A stretch of DNA of 64,000 bases from JAWKOK01 sp963698255 (GCA_963698255.1 CAVOQD010000024.1:744001-808000); one strand, 5' to 3'. Positions 20,095-30,591 are shown, counted from the first letter of the stretch. Notes: a model not told the origin generated them from the letters alone. Translations and numbers: made by a program.

Positions 20095-23000
20095 GTGTCA
20101 TCAACAACTGTCGCTCGAAAGATCAGATTAGCCGTCGCCCTATTTCTGCTCTCCATGACGCTGCTCATGGCGCCGATAGGCAGGACAGAAGCGCTGGCAG
20201 CCGGCCCGCCAAGCGACCAACTGGCCCAGCGATCAGCGCCCCTGGGCCAGACCGACAAGTCCGGCGATCAGGATGGCGATGCAGCCGCCGATGAAGGGGC
20301 CATTTCAGAATTGGCCGACGCCCGCCGGGCCGTGATCCAGATCGAAGCGGTGGGCACGTTTGTCGATCCGGAAGAGGGCCTCCAGGCCAATAGCGCCGGT
20401 CGAGGGTCAGGCTTCATCATCGACGAAGCCGGCATCGCCGTGACCAACAACCATGTTGTCACCGGCGGCGCGCTCTTCCGCGTCTATGTCGACGGGCAGG
20501 AGGAGCCGCTCAACGCGCGCGTGCTGGGCGTCTCCGAATGCGCCGATCTGGCCGTCATCGACATCCAGGGAGACGGTTTTCCCTATCTTGACTGGTACGA
20601 CGGCCCCATCAACGTCGGGCTTGAGGTCTACGCCGTCGGTTTTCCGCTGGGCGATCCCGAGTTCACCATGACCCGCGGCATCATTGCCAAGGAACGTGCC
20701 AGCGGCGACACTGCCTGGGCGTCCATCGACCATGTGCTGCAACATGACGCCGACATCGCACCGGGCAATTCGGGCGGTCCGCTGATCGACGAGAACGCCA
20801 GCGTCGTCGGCATCAATTATCGGCTCAACGACAGCGGCCAATATTTCGCCATCTCGCGCGACGAAGCTGTGGCGCTGATCGATACGCTGCGCAGCGGCGA
20901 AGATGTGGATTCACTGGGCATCAACAGCGAGGCCGTGGTCGTCGGCGAGGACCTATTCGGCATCTGGGTCTCCTCGGTCGAATCGGGCTCGCCGGCCGAA
21001 GCGGTCGGGCTGCAAGCGGGCGACATCATCCTGACCATCGAAGGGCTGGAACTGGCGACCGATGGAACCATGGCCACCTACTGCGAGATCCTGCGCAGCC
21101 ATGATCCCGGCGACGTCATGGCGCTTGAAGTGTTGCGTTTTGACACGGAGGAAGTCCTGGAAGGCCAGTTCAATGGCCGTCCGCTGGAGACCAGTTTCTC
21201 GCTGGCAGACACTGTGGACGAAGAGACGTCCACCGAGGGCGGCGCCCCGCTGCCGGAGGGCCAGCCCTATGAGGAATATGTGGCTGTTACGGATGAACAG
21301 GGCATCATCACGATCGAAGTGCCGCACCGAGTGGACCGATGTTTCCGAGTTGGCCTGGGCCGACTCGGACGACGTCCAGTTCGGAATCCAACTCTGGTCT
21401 GCGCCCGATGTGGCCGAATTCTCCAACAGTTGGGATGTGCCCGGCGTCGTCTTCAGCTACTCCGACGAATTGAGCCCAGAGATCAGCACGGAAGACCTGA
21501 TCGACACCGTCGATTACTCGGAAAGCTGTACATTCATTGAACGCGGCGAATTGCCGGACGGATTCTTTTCCGGCTTCTATGATGTCTGGGAGGCCTGCGG
21601 CGACGCCGGCAGCACGGCGTTGGTGCTGGGGCTGGAGCCGGAGACCGGCGACTACATGGTCCGCATCGAAAGCTACAGCGTCACCCAGGCCGACCTGGAC
21701 GCATCCGATCACATCCTCGACACCTTTGTGATCGCACCGCCAACAGGTCGACCGGAGGAAACGCCCTCTGACGAGTTGATCGCCGGCACCATCGACGACA
21801 TCGACGTCAGCGGCCTGATCTACGACTACGCCTTCCTGGACGATCCCGCGCTGTCGGCCCTGATTCCCGATCCATGGGAGGATATCATCGCCGACGATTG
21901 GCTGATCGACGATGAACCCATCGGGCTGACGGTGACTGTTGCGCCGGATGCAGCCGCGTTCGAGGAGGCATGGAGCACACCGGGATTCGCCGCATTCATG
22001 GCCGAGGCCGCCGGCGATCCCGATTTCGAGTTCAATCCCATCGACGCGCTGGACAACAGCGATTTCTCCGATACCTGCGAATATGACGATCGGCTCGACC
22101 ACCAGCACACGATCTACGGCATCACCTACACGGGCGCTCTGGACATCTGGCGCAACTGCGACGGCGAGGACAACACCTTTGTCGTACTGTCGGCCGCATC
22201 GGATCCCGCTCGACCATGGCGTGACGATCTACTATTTGGCCGTTGACGATGCTGACTATGAAGCATTTGACGTGCTGGAACAAAGTTTTTATGTCAACAC
22301 CGAGGGTGTGGCCGATCTGATCGAAGAGGCCATGCCCATCGATGGTGGCGAGAGCGGGGCCGATCCCGACGACTTCGTCTCCTTCATCGACGATGGCGGA
22401 ACCTTTGCACTGACGATTCCCAAGGCGTGGGATGACATCATCAACGATGAGTGGATCGTTGACGGCGACGTGATCGGACGATCCCTGTACGCCGCCCCAG
22501 ACATCGCTGAGTTCGAGAAGAGTTGGCTGGCGCCCGGTCTCTTTGTGGGCACATCCGCTTCATTGGCGGAAACCTACACCCCGGAGGAAGCGCTCGACTT
22601 CTTCGACTACAGCGATGAGTGCACATACGATGAGCGGTACGAATACGAAGACGGCTATCTGCTGGGCGCATACGATATCTGGCGGGAATGCGCAGAGGTG
22701 GAGGGCCAATCCTACGTCGTCTTCTCCGCCAATCCGCTCAATGAAGACGGCGAGATTGAAGACGGCCAACTGGCGATTCTCTATACCAATCTGGTCTACT
22801 CAGAGTGACGTGGATGCCTTCATCGAGATCATGGCCACGTTGGTCGTGGCCTCGGCAGACGGCGAGATGGAAAGCTCAGCCGCCGCGTCGCTGCCCACGG
22901 CGACCATTGTGGCCAATGCGCTAAACGTTCGCAACGGACCGGGCACGAACTACGCACGCGTCGCCGCCGTCTATCAAGATGACGAGGTGACCGTGGCCGG

Positions 23001-23406
23001 CCAGAGCGGCGACTGCGCGTGGCTCCAGGTTGTAACGCCGGACGGGCAGCCGGGGTGGGTTTCGGGCAAGAGCACCTATGTCGAGCTGAACGGCGACTGC
23101 GAGCAGATTCCGGAAGCGGAAATCGCAACACCTCAATCGAGCGCCGGCGGCAGAGCGGCCAGTTCAGCCAAGGGGTGCTATCTCTTCCAGAATCAACTGG
23201 GCACAGAATTGACACTCACTTTCACACAGGCCGACACCAAGCAGAACGTCACATTCAAGATACCGGCCCGCGGCGAACAACAACAGTGCTTCGATCCAGG
23301 GCCGTACACCTACACGCTCGACGCGCCGCCGCCCTGGGGATCGACCAACGGCGAGCTGACCGTCAGCGCCGGCGACAACTACACCTTCCCGATATCGGGC
23401 GACTGA
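20095..23406 (+). CDS. Secreted HtrA-like serine protease with triplicated Cys-pair domain and SH3b (three frame breaks)
   Basis: Reconstructed, this is about 1,100 residues. It starts at GTG 20095 (AAGGAGGAG about 7 bases ahead) with a signal peptide. A trypsin-like S1C domain has His in 'VTNNHVV', Asp in 'CADLAVID' and Ser in 'IAPGNSGGPL'. A PDZ-like segment follows ('SPAEAVGLQAGDIILTIEG'). Then come three repeats of about 150 residues sharing an 'EW.D/PW.DI' start, 'APD...FE..W..PG' and a Cys pair ('D-Y/F-S-x-x-C' and 'W-x-x-C'), then a bacterial SH3 domain ('ALNVRNGPGTNYARV') and a Cys-containing tail. Frames move +1 near 21,328, 22,207 and 22,800; the repeat alignment runs across each break, so this is one gene. 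It probably does extracytoplasmic proteolysis with wall-binding modules. Confidence 0.82.
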
Positions 23407-23420
23407 TCTAGGTAACGGGA

Positions 23421-23477
23421 GCGCGCAACGGGCGAAATGTACGGGCCGCCTGTCCGTACATTTCGCCCGTTGCGCGC
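23421..23477 (+). terminator. 24-bp-stem perfect hairpin terminator
   Basis: Arms 23421-23444 and 23454-23477 (GCGCGCAACGGGCGAAATGT... and its exact complement) surround a 9-base loop, starting 15 bases after the protease stop. There is no clear T-run. It is the best candidate end of the protease transcript before the GH5 gene. Confidence 0.7.
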
Positions 23478-23554
23478 CCACTCACTTCGAGATTGCGACG
23501 AATGGAGGGATCTCGTCTTTTTGATTCTCCAGGAGAACACGTTAGCATACGCTC

Positions 23555-24631
23555 ATGAAACACCTATCAACTGTATTCACACTGTTCTTGATTGTCCTGG
23601 CGACGTCAGCATGTGCGCCGCTGGTCGATCCGACGATTGACATGACGATTGACACGCCGGCTGAATCAAGACTGGAAACAGCCGTCCAGTCCCTGGATGC
23701 GTTTGACTACAACGAACGTCTGGGCCGCGGCATCAACCTGGGCAATGCCTTGGAAGCGCCCTACGAAGGCGCCTGGGGACTCTACCTCAAGAAGGAACAC
23801 TTCGAGGCCATCGCCGAGGCCGGCTTTGATTCTGTGCGCATTCCCATTCGCTGGAGCGTCTACGCGGACACAGAGCCGCCGTATCTGATCAAAGAGAAGA
23901 TCTTCGAGCGCGTCGACTGGGCCATTGAGCAGGCCGTTGCCAATGATCTGGTCGCCGTCATCAACATCCATCACTTCGAAGAGATCATGGCGGATCCTGA
24001 AGACCAGCGCGAACGCTTCAATGCCATGTGGCGGCAGATCGCCGAGCACTACGCCGAGGCGCCGGACACGGTCTACTTCGAGCTGCTCAACGAACCCACC
24101 GCGCGACTCACCATCGGCAGTTGGAACAGCCTGCTCAACGGCGCACTCTCCATTGTGCGAGAGACCAACCCGGACCGCATGGTCATCGTCGGCCCGGCCC
24201 AGTGGAACAACAGCGACCTTCTCGCCACCCTAAGACTGCCCGACGAGGATCGCAACATCATCGCCACCTTCCACTACTATCGCCCCTTCGAGTTCACCCA
24301 CCAGGGGGCGGAGTGGGTCGATGGCAGCAAGGCATGGATGGGCACAACCTGGAGCGGCTCCAGCCCACAGGTTGCCGTCATACAGGCCGACTTTGATGGG
24401 GCGGCAGCCTGGTCGGAGAAGACGGACCGTCCGCTCTACTTGGGCGAATTTGGCGCCTACAGTATGGCGGACATGGACTCTCGTGCGCTCTGGACCCAGA
24501 CCATTGTCGAAGAGGCGGAGCAACGCGGTTTCTCGTGGGCCTACTGGGAGTTTGGATCAGGCTTCGGCGCCTACAACCAGGGATTGAAGGCATGGGAAAA
24601 GCCTCTGCTCAATGCCCTGATGCCCGAGTAG
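23555..24631 (+). CDS. Glycoside hydrolase family 5 lipoprotein (endoglucanase-like)
   Basis: This 358-residue exported protein has a lipobox, 'LATSAC' (Cys20), and a GH5 (cellulase superfamily) TIM barrel. Landmarks are 'GRGINLGNALEAP', 'FDSVRIPIRW', 'VINIHHFEE', the acid/base in 'FELLNEP' (Glu180), 'TFHYYRPF', and the nucleophile in 'LYLGEFGAY' (Glu298). The spacing between the two glutamates fits a retaining beta-glycosidase, so hydrolysis of beta-glucan or a related polysaccharide outside the membrane is expected. It stands between a strong terminator and pgeF, which begins 10 bases after its stop, so the two are probably co-transcribed. The frame is intact. Confidence 0.9.
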   Translation: MKHLSTVFTLFLIVLATSACAPLVDPTIDMTIDTPAESRLETAVQSLDAFDYNERLGRGINLGNALEAPYEGAWGLYLKKEHFEAIAEAGFDSVRIPIRWSVYADTEPPYLIKEKIFERVDWAIEQAVANDLVAVINIHHFEEIMADPEDQRERFNAMWRQIAEHYAEAPDTVYFELLNEPTARLTIGSWNSLLNGALSIVRETNPDRMVIVGPAQWNNSDLLATLRLPDEDRNIIATFHYYRPFEFTHQGAEWVDGSKAWMGTTWSGSSPQVAVIQADFDGAAAWSEKTDRPLYLGEFGAYSMADMDSRALWTQTIVEEAEQRGFSWAYWEFGSGFGAYNQGLKAWEKPLLNALMPE

Positions 24632-24640
24632 GGGAGGCTC

Positions 24641-25441
24641 ATGCAACGCAACGTCCACGCCAACGGCGTCGTCACCTACACATTTGAAAGCCTGGCCGGT
24701 CTGCCGCTCGCCGCGCACGTCAGCACCCGGCACGGCGGCGTCAGCCCTGCGCCGTGGAACACGCTCAACTTCAGCGTGCCGCGGGGCGACACGCGCGAAA
24801 ATGTCGCCGAGAACCGCCTTCGCCTGGCGTCGGCCCTGGGCATCGACGGCGCGCAGATCACCTATTGCCAGCAGGTACACGGCACCGGCATCGCCAAGGT
24901 CGACTTCAGCGACGCCGGACGCATGCAGTCCGGCTGCGACGGCATGATCACCGACACGGTGGGCCTGCCGCTGATGCTCGTCTTTGCCGACTGCACGCCG
25001 CTTCTGCTCTATGACCGAGAGCGTCACGTGCTGGGCATCTGCCATGCGGGCTGGCGCGGCACGGTCAACGGCGCAGCCGAGGCCATGGTCTGGGCCATGC
25101 AGGCGGCGTTCAACTGCGAGCCGGCGGATCTGCTGGCCTGCATCGGGCCAAGCATCGGGCCTGAGAGCTACGAAGTCGGCGACGAGGTGCTGGCCATGGC
25201 CACGGCCAAGCTCAGCCACCCGGAGCGATTCTTCACCTACCCCAACGGGCCGGAGCAAAATCCCTATTTCAATCTGTGGGAGGCCAACCGGACCCAATTT
25301 CTGGCTGCCGGCGTTCCGCCTGAGCAGATCGAGATCGGCGGTATCGACACGGCCACCAACACGGATGACTTCTTCAGCCACCGGGCGGAGCAGGGCCGGT
25401 GCGGCCTGTTCAGCATGGTGGCATGGCTGACCCCCGAGTAG
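24641..25441 (+). CDS. pgeF: Peptidoglycan editing factor PgeF / YfiH multicopper-type purine phosphorylase family
   Basis: This 266-residue protein of the YfiH/PgeF (DUF152, 'laccase domain') family carries the metal ligands in their usual order: 'CQQVHGTGI' (His), 'FADCTPLLLYD' (Cys) and 'ICHAGWRGTVNG' (His). Also present are 'STRHGGVSPAPWNTLN' near the N-terminus and 'CIGPSIGPESYEVGDEV' later. Members have been reported as purine nucleoside phosphorylases/adenosine deaminases and as peptidoglycan editing factors. An AGGAGG-like sequence (GGGGAGG) lies about 4 bases before the ATG. Only 10 bases separate it from the GH5 gene. Confidence 0.88.
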   Translation: MQRNVHANGVVTYTFESLAGLPLAAHVSTRHGGVSPAPWNTLNFSVPRGDTRENVAENRLRLASALGIDGAQITYCQQVHGTGIAKVDFSDAGRMQSGCDGMITDTVGLPLMLVFADCTPLLLYDRERHVLGICHAGWRGTVNGAAEAMVWAMQAAFNCEPADLLACIGPSIGPESYEVGDEVLAMATAKLSHPERFFTYPNGPEQNPYFNLWEANRTQFLAAGVPPEQIEIGGIDTATNTDDFFSHRAEQGRCGLFSMVAWLTPE

Positions 25442-25524
25442 GGCGGAATGGCATTCTGTTCAGCTTGGTCAAGCTTAGCCAGGCCGGTCGGAAACCCAAT
25501 CGGACCCAGAAAGGATGGGGCATT

Positions 25525-26666
25525 ATGTCAACAAAATACTTTCGTCATTCCATGCTTGTGCTTCTGGCCGTCGTGATCAGCCTCCTGCTCTTTCGGGATT
25601 CTTCGCCGGCCCAGGCCAAGGCATCGCTCGGCACGATTCCGCCATTGGCGCCTGTGTTGACCAACCCGGACATGGAGTGCGACGACGGCTACTACGAGGT
25701 GACCGGCCCGGATCGCAAGCCCAATCGCATCCCCAACGGTTGGCAACAGGTGCTGAGTCTTGGGCATCCACGCATGAACAGCGCGCGCCTTCAGTTCGCC
25801 AAGAGCTGCGAGGCCGAGGACGTCCACATCGAGAAGATCAACGGACGCGACAGCTTCACGGTGCTGGCCTGGGAGATCGAGACGCCGCCCGAGCCGGGCA
25901 AGCCCTTTGACGTGACGATCTATCAGCAGACGCCGGTCGAGCCAGGCGGCGACTACAGCGTCAGCGGCTGGTTCCTCACGCTCTGCGGCGGCAGCGCCGT
26001 GCCCAACGATTGCCCGGACGGCGTCTACATGGCCAAGATGCTCGGCCTGGACCCGACCGGCGGCATCGACCCCGATGCCGACACGGTCGTCTGGACGGAA
26101 AATCGCAACAATTTTGTCGACGAGAATGACGAGCGCATTGGCTGGTCCAATCTCTACACCGCCGCCACGCGCCGAGGCCGGCACGATGACCGTCTTCGCC
26201 CGCATCGACAGTCCATTCCAATGGCACGGCAACCACGGCTTCATCGACGCCATCAGCCTGATTCGTGCGCCCGTCGCCGAGTTTGTCGATCTGCCGGCCG
26301 AGGTCAGCGGCGATCGCTTGGACCTGGCCTGGGACGGGCAGCAGAGCCCCGATGTCGAGGCCATAGCGAGGCGGAAACTACGATCTGCTCTTCGACATCG
26401 ATGTCCGTCACGAGGACGAAGCGACGTGGCGCAGCCTGGTCAGCGATGCGGACAGCCCCGGCAGCATACCTTTCCAGGCGGGGTGTCTCGACTCATCCTA
26501 TCAATTTCGCATCCGCGCACGGGCCGAACAGCCCGATGACGAGGAGGGCGCCTGGCCCAATCAGCGCTATCCGGGACCGTGGAGCGATCCACAGACGGTC
26601 TTGTTCAAGTCGGAAAACACGCCCATCGAGATCAAGATCGGGGATTTTCGATCTACCTTCCATTGA
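25525..26666 (+). CDS. Secreted protein with carbohydrate-binding-like and FN3-like regions (two frame breaks)
   Basis: Reconstructed, this is about 380 residues. A signal peptide ('HSMLVLLAVVISLLLF...AQA') is followed by a region starting 'VLTNPDMECDDGYYEV', typical of jelly-roll carbohydrate-binding-like domains at the head of Chloroflexota secreted proteins. 'GDYSVSGWFLTLCGG' continues the sandwich. After a +1 move near 26,165 ('TMTVFARIDSPFQWHGNHGFIDAISL') and another near 26,370 ('GGNYDLLFDIDVRHED') the protein ends in an FN3-like stretch ('SSYQFRIRARAEQ', 'GPWSDPQTVLF'). ATG 25525 is supported by AAGGA upstream. No catalytic residues were recognised; it is probably a surface or carbohydrate-binding factor following GH5 and pgeF. 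Confidence 0.65.
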
Positions 26667-26995
26667 TAAGCCGTGGCGGTCAATGCTAACCGTCGAAATG
26701 TAGGTGCGGTTTGCAACCGCACGATCTGCAATCAGCTTCCAGGTCGTGCGATTGACGACCTGGATGGTCGTGACAATTGCCGCCACGTGGCTTGACTGCG
26801 GCCGTGATGCAACTCAGTTGAGTCCGGATCGCAAAAATGGCGCAAGGCTTTGCGTCCACTTTGGTTCGCTGGTACAATCGTTGATTGGCGGGTCGAAAAG
26901 CCAGTGCGATTGCTCGGTATTCAATGCCGATGTGGTTCGGAACGCTTCAATGCCACGATGATCAGTCCCAAATCAGATTGCCAGGTCTTGGCCGT
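26667..26995. other. Intergenic region with two hairpins
   Basis: No gene is supported in these 329 bases. At 26704-26722 there is GTGCGGTT-TGC-AACCGCAC, and at 26739-26763 CCAGGTCGT-GCGATTG-ACGACCTGG. Together they could terminate the upstream secreted-protein gene. The rest contains no recognisable promoter pair for yggS. Confidence 0.45.
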
Positions 26996-27747
26996 ATGAG
27001 TGACCCGTCGATACCCAACAGTGAACTTCGACCAGCGACATTGCCGATGACATCGGCGCCAATCTTGCCGAGGTCAGGCAACGCATGGCCGCAGCAGCGC
27101 AACGAGCCGGACGCGATCCGTCTGATGTCGCCCTGGTCGCGGTCAGCAAGACGAAACCCATGTGGATGATCGAGGCGGCGCTGGCTGCCGGCCAGGTCGA
27201 TTTCGGCGAAAATCGGCTGGAGGAAGCCTGGCAGAAGATTGAAGAAGCCAAAGCAAACGGGCTAGAGGCCATTCGTTGGCACTTCATCGGCACCATCCAA
27301 AGCCGCAAGACGAACCAGGCCGTGGGGCCGTTCGTATTGCTCCACTCGGTCGACCGGTTGAAGATCGCACGTCGGCTGAGCCGCGACGCAGAGGCTGCCA
27401 AATGCGTATTGCCGGTACTGCTCGAAGTCAATGTCAGCGGCGAAGAGAGCAAACATGGCTTTCGCCCTGACGAACTGCGGGCAAGCGCCGACGAGTTGGC
27501 GGATCTGTCCGGCATCCGCATCGAGGGTCTGATGACCATGGCGCCGTTCGTCTCAGACGAGGCTCGGATTCGACCGGTCTTTCGGGGACTGCGGACGCTG
27601 CGTGACGAACTGGCAGAGACGACGCCGGCGATCAACTGGCGACACTTGTCCATGGGCATGACCAACGATTACGAAATTGCTATCGAAGAGGGTGCAACGA
27701 TTGTCCGTGTAGGCTCGGCGATCTTCGGCGCACGCAACAGGGAGTAA
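26996..27747 (+). CDS. yggS: YggS/PLPBP pyridoxal-phosphate homeostasis protein (probable frame break near the start)
   Basis: This is a cytoplasmic PLP-binding protein that buffers pyridoxal phosphate, with no known catalysis. It has 'VALVAVSKTKP' (PLP lysine), 'FGENRLEEAWQKI', 'WHFIGTIQSRKTN', 'LLEVNVSGEESKHGF', 'GLMTMAPF' and 'LSMGMTNDYEIAIEEGATIVRVGSAIFG'. The ORF with a standard start begins only at 27085, but homologous sequence ('DDIGANLAEVRQRM') is encoded upstream in the same frame with no start codon before a stop at 27022. An ATG at 26996 in another frame ('MSDPSIPNSEL') joined by a shift near 27,045 gives a normal N-terminus; this part is inference. It is the first gene of a yggS-proC-yggT set, a conserved order in bacteria. 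Confidence 0.8.
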
Positions 27748-27752
27748 GGGAC

Positions 27753-28572
27753 ATGCTGGAGTTCAACAAGATCGCCTTCATCGGATGCGGCGTGATGGGC
27801 GAAGCGATCATCAAGGGCATCCTGGACAAAGGGCTGACCACGGCCGAGCGCATCGTCGCCTCTGATCCGTGGGAGCCGCGCCGGCTGCACATGGAGAGCG
27901 TCTACGGCATCCACGATGACCAACAACAATCGCGAGGCGGTCAACGGCGCCGACATTGTGATCCTGAGCATCAAACCCCAGACGCTGGCCAAGGTGACTG
28001 CCGATCTGCACAGCAAGATCGACCCCAGCGCGCTGGTGCTGAGCATCATCGCCGGCGTGCGCATCAGCACATTGCGCAGCGCGCTGTTCCATGACCGCAT
28101 CGTACGCGCCATGCCCAACACCCCTGCACAGATCGGCATGGGCATGACCGTCTGGACGGCGACTGACGAGGTCAGCCCAGAGCAGGTCGAACAGACCGAG
28201 GCCATCCTCGGCGCGCTGGGCGAACAGTTGCAGGTCGACGAAGAAGGCTATCTGGACATGGCGACCGGTCTCAGCGGCTCGGGTCCCGGCTTCGTGCTCC
28301 TGCTCGTGGAGGCCATGATCGATGCCGGTGTGCACATGGGCTTTCCCCGGCGCGATGCCGAGGCCATGGTACTGCAGACCATCGGCGGCAGCATCGAATT
28401 GATGCGCCAGACAGGGCTACACTCGGCCGAGTTGAAGAACCGGGTCACAAGCCCCGGCGGAACCACAGCGGCCGGACTCTACGAGCTAGAGAAGGCCGCC
28501 ACCCGCGCCATCCTCAGCCGGGCCATCTTCGCAGCCTATCGCCGCAGCCAAGAGTTGGGCGACACTCAGTGA
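27753..28572 (+). CDS. proC: Pyrroline-5-carboxylate reductase (one frame break)
   Basis: ProC reduces pyrroline-5-carboxylate to proline with NAD(P)H. The Rossmann motif 'IAFIGCGVMGEAIIKGIL' opens the protein. After a +1 move near 27,915 it continues 'NNNREAVNGADIVILSIKPQ', 'VRAMPNTPAQIGMG', 'ATGLSGSGPGFVLLLVEAMIDAGVHMG' and 'RVTSPGGTTAAGLYELEKA', all family hallmarks, ending at a normal length (about 272 residues). It starts 5 bases after yggS. The break most simply reflects one surplus base in CACGATGACC. Role: last step of proline synthesis; the yggS-proC-yggT neighbourhood is widely conserved. Confidence 0.9.
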
Positions 28573-28587
28573 AGAAAGGAACAAAGC

Positions 28588-28851
28588 ATGAGCGTTCTGT
28601 TTACGACGTTGGCCAATCTGGTTCAGCTCTACATTTTTGTACTGCTGGCCCGCATTCTGATGACCTGGATCCCGAATCTCGATCCGAACAATCGAGCCGT
28701 GCAGTTGCTCGTTCAAGTCACCGAACCGGTGTTGGAACCGGCCCGCCGTTTGATTCCAACCATGGGCATGATCGATATCTCGCCCATTGTGGTCTTCTTT
28801 GCGCTGCAGATTCTGGCCCGCATGTTGGAAGATATGGCGCTGCGATTTTAG
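28588..28851 (+). CDS. YggT family membrane protein
   Basis: This 87-residue protein has two hydrophobic segments ('LANLVQLYIFVLLARILMTW' and 'ISPIVVFFALQILARMLEDM') linked by a loop with 'EPVLEPARRLIP', the YggT signature. It starts 15 bases after proC with GAAAGGA upstream, in the common yggS-proC-yggT order. Members have been tied to osmotic stress and, in Gram-positives, to division (YlmG); the biochemical role is unresolved. The frame is intact. Confidence 0.88.
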   Translation: MSVLFTTLANLVQLYIFVLLARILMTWIPNLDPNNRAVQLLVQVTEPVLEPARRLIPTMGMIDISPIVVFFALQILARMLEDMALRF

Positions 28852-28863
28852 AAAGGAGACTCT

Positions 28864-29307
28864 ATGTCACTCCAATCGAAGCCGAACCCGGACGATGACT
28901 CTGCTGGCGTTCGGGCTGTTGCTTTGCTCTGTTGCTTGCAGGCTGCCAGCCGATCACTGCCGAAAAGGCAACACTGCCCTGGCTCGATGAGAACGAAAGA
29001 GCCGGAGCAGGATCTGTCCGCCGCGAGCTTGAGCGAATTGAGCGAGACTGAAGCGGCATTGGTCACACGTGCCATTGATGATCTGGCGGCAACGACGTCC
29101 GTAGATCCGGCGTCGATCTCGTTGGTCAGCATCGAACCCGTCGAATGGCCGGACGCCAGCCTAGGCTGTCCACAGCCGGACATGATGTATGCCCAGATGT
29201 TGACGCCCGGCTATCGCATCGTGCTTTCGACCGGCGACGAAACGGTCGAGTACCACACCGCCACAGATCCGGACGGCCCAGTCGTCCACTGCGAAGAGAC
29301 GGAATAG
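28864..29307 (+). CDS. Probable lipoprotein (several frame breaks near the N-terminus)
   Basis: The C-terminal half is sound: 'ETEAALVTRAIDDLAATTSV', then 'VEWPDASLGCPQPDMMYAQML', 'PGYRIVLSTGDETVEYHT' and 'PVVHCEE', a small exported domain with two cysteines that I have seen in Chloroflexota and cyanobacterial lipoproteins. The N-terminus in the ORF frame looks wrong. The +1 frame encodes a signal sequence ('LLAFGLLLCSVA') and the next frame 'GCQPITAEKATLPWLDENE', which together form a convincing lipobox (SVAGC). I infer two or three extra bases between 28,895 and 29,005. ATG 28864 has an excellent AAAGGAG 5 bases ahead. It ends at a long hairpin. Function unknown. Confidence 0.65.
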   Translation: MSLQSKPNPDDDSAGVRAVALLCCLQAASRSLPKRQHCPGSMRTKEPEQDLSAASLSELSETEAALVTRAIDDLAATTSVDPASISLVSIEPVEWPDASLGCPQPDMMYAQMLTPGYRIVLSTGDETVEYHTATDPDGPVVHCEETE

Positions 29308-29369
29308 AGTTGATAAACGAAAGAGCCCGACCTGTGAGCACAGGTCGGGCTCTTTCGTTTATCAACTCT
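29306..29369. terminator. Long palindromic bidirectional terminator
   Basis: About 31-bp arms, AGAGTTGATAAACGAAAGAG... and its exact complement, meet around 29337 with only a central AG mismatch. The palindrome separates the yggS-proC operon (plus) from the M24 peptidase (minus). Confidence 0.8.
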
Positions 29370-29391
29370 GGATGGCTGAACGACCTTGCCA

Positions 29392-30591
29392 CTAGCGCTT
29401 CAAGATCAACTCTTTCTGCGGCTCGCCCAGATAGACTGCACCCTCCTCAGTGACCAGCACATCCTCTTCCAGCCCCATGTAGCCGTAGCCGGGCACCACC
29501 AGCCCCGGCTCAATCGTGTAGACGTGCCCGACCTCCACCGGCTGATTGGGCGTCGTGCCGTAGCGGGTCCACTCGGGCCCAAGCAGCGCGCCGCCGTCGT
29601 GGCAGGCGCGGCCCATCTGATGGCCGGTGGCATATTTGAACTCGGGATAGCCGGCGTCGGTCACGACCTTGCGGGCCACGGCGTCAACCTCCTTGCCCAG
29701 CATGCCCGCCTGCATGGCGTCGGCAGCAGCCTGGGTTGCACGCACGATGGTCTCAAAACCGCGACGCACCGGCTCAGGCGCTTCGGTCTCGCCGTCCGCC
29801 AGGAAGTAGACGACACGCTGGATATCGGAACAGTATTCGTTCTGGCAGACGCCGAAGTCGAAGTGGACCAGATGGCCCGGTTCGATCACGATGTCGGTGG
29901 GGCCGGAATGGCCGACCGGCGAATCCGGGCCGGAATTGACCGCCGGACAACTGGCCCACTCCCAGGCCGTGGTCAACCCCAACTCGCTGACCCGCTCGTG
30001 CATGAAACGACCGACGGCCTTCTCCGACATGCCGACCTGCATGTAGTCGAACGTCCGGTCGTAGATCTCGAATGTGGTGGCGATGGCGGCGGTGATGCGC
30101 TCGACCTCGGCCGCCGTCTTGCGCCCGCGCAGCGCGTGGATCACCGGCTCGGCCGACACGATCCTGTCAGCAAAGGGCGTATCAGCCAGGTATTGTTGCA
30201 GCAGCAGGAAGAGACCGTGGCTCAGACCGTCGGCATGGGCATCGTTGACCGAATAGTTGAGCGCGATCTTTGCCGGGTCGAGCCGCTGGAGCACCGACAC
30301 GAGCGGCTCCTGAAACGACTCATCGTAAGGAATCACCTCGGTGTAGGCGCCGATGCGACGGGCGTTTTCCGCGTCATAGCGCCCCATGATCGCAATGCGG
30401 TCGCCGGCGGCGGTCAGGATGAAGGCGCTCTGCCAGGTGGCATCGTGGCCGTAGATGAAGGGCAACACCGGATCGCCGCCGGCCGACGTCTCGCGCACAA
30501 ATGTCAGCCAACAGTCGATGTCGGTCTCCTGCAAGATGCCGATTGCCTGCTGGACCTTCTCCTGGACTAAGGATGATTCAAGTTGGTTCAT
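29392..30591 (-). CDS. M24 family metallopeptidase (Xaa-Pro aminopeptidase-like)
   Basis: This 399-residue 'pita-bread' peptidase has an N-terminal creatinase-like domain (about 1-165) and a catalytic domain. All five metal ligands are visible: Asp in 'LVHFDFG', Asp in 'EYCSDIQR', His in 'YATGHQMGR', Glu in 'YTIEPGL' and Glu in 'GLEEDVLV'. It should therefore be an active di-metal enzyme of the aminopeptidase P/prolidase group; peptide specificity cannot be read from the sequence. It stands alone, convergent with the yggS operon across the shared palindrome and divergent from folD. The frame is intact. Confidence 0.88.
   Translation of the reverse strand: MNQLESSLVQEKVQQAIGILQETDIDCWLTFVRETSAGGDPVLPFIYGHDATWQSAFILTAAGDRIAIMGRYDAENARRIGAYTEVIPYDESFQEPLVSVLQRLDPAKIALNYSVNDAHADGLSHGLFLLLQQYLADTPFADRIVSAEPVIHALRGRKTAAEVERITAAIATTFEIYDRTFDYMQVGMSEKAVGRFMHERVSELGLTTAWEWASCPAVNSGPDSPVGHSGPTDIVIEPGHLVHFDFGVCQNEYCSDIQRVVYFLADGETEAPEPVRRGFETIVRATQAAADAMQAGMLGKEVDAVARKVVTDAGYPEFKYATGHQMGRACHDGGALLGPEWTRYGTTPNQPVEVGHVYTIEPGLVVPGYGYMGLEEDVLVTEEGAVYLGEPQKELILKR

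Noticed and set aside
21308..22108. 266-residue minus-strand ORF inside the protease gene
   Set aside because: It lies opposite the triplicated Cys-pair domains, which align with each other on the plus strand; the minus frame matches nothing recognisable.
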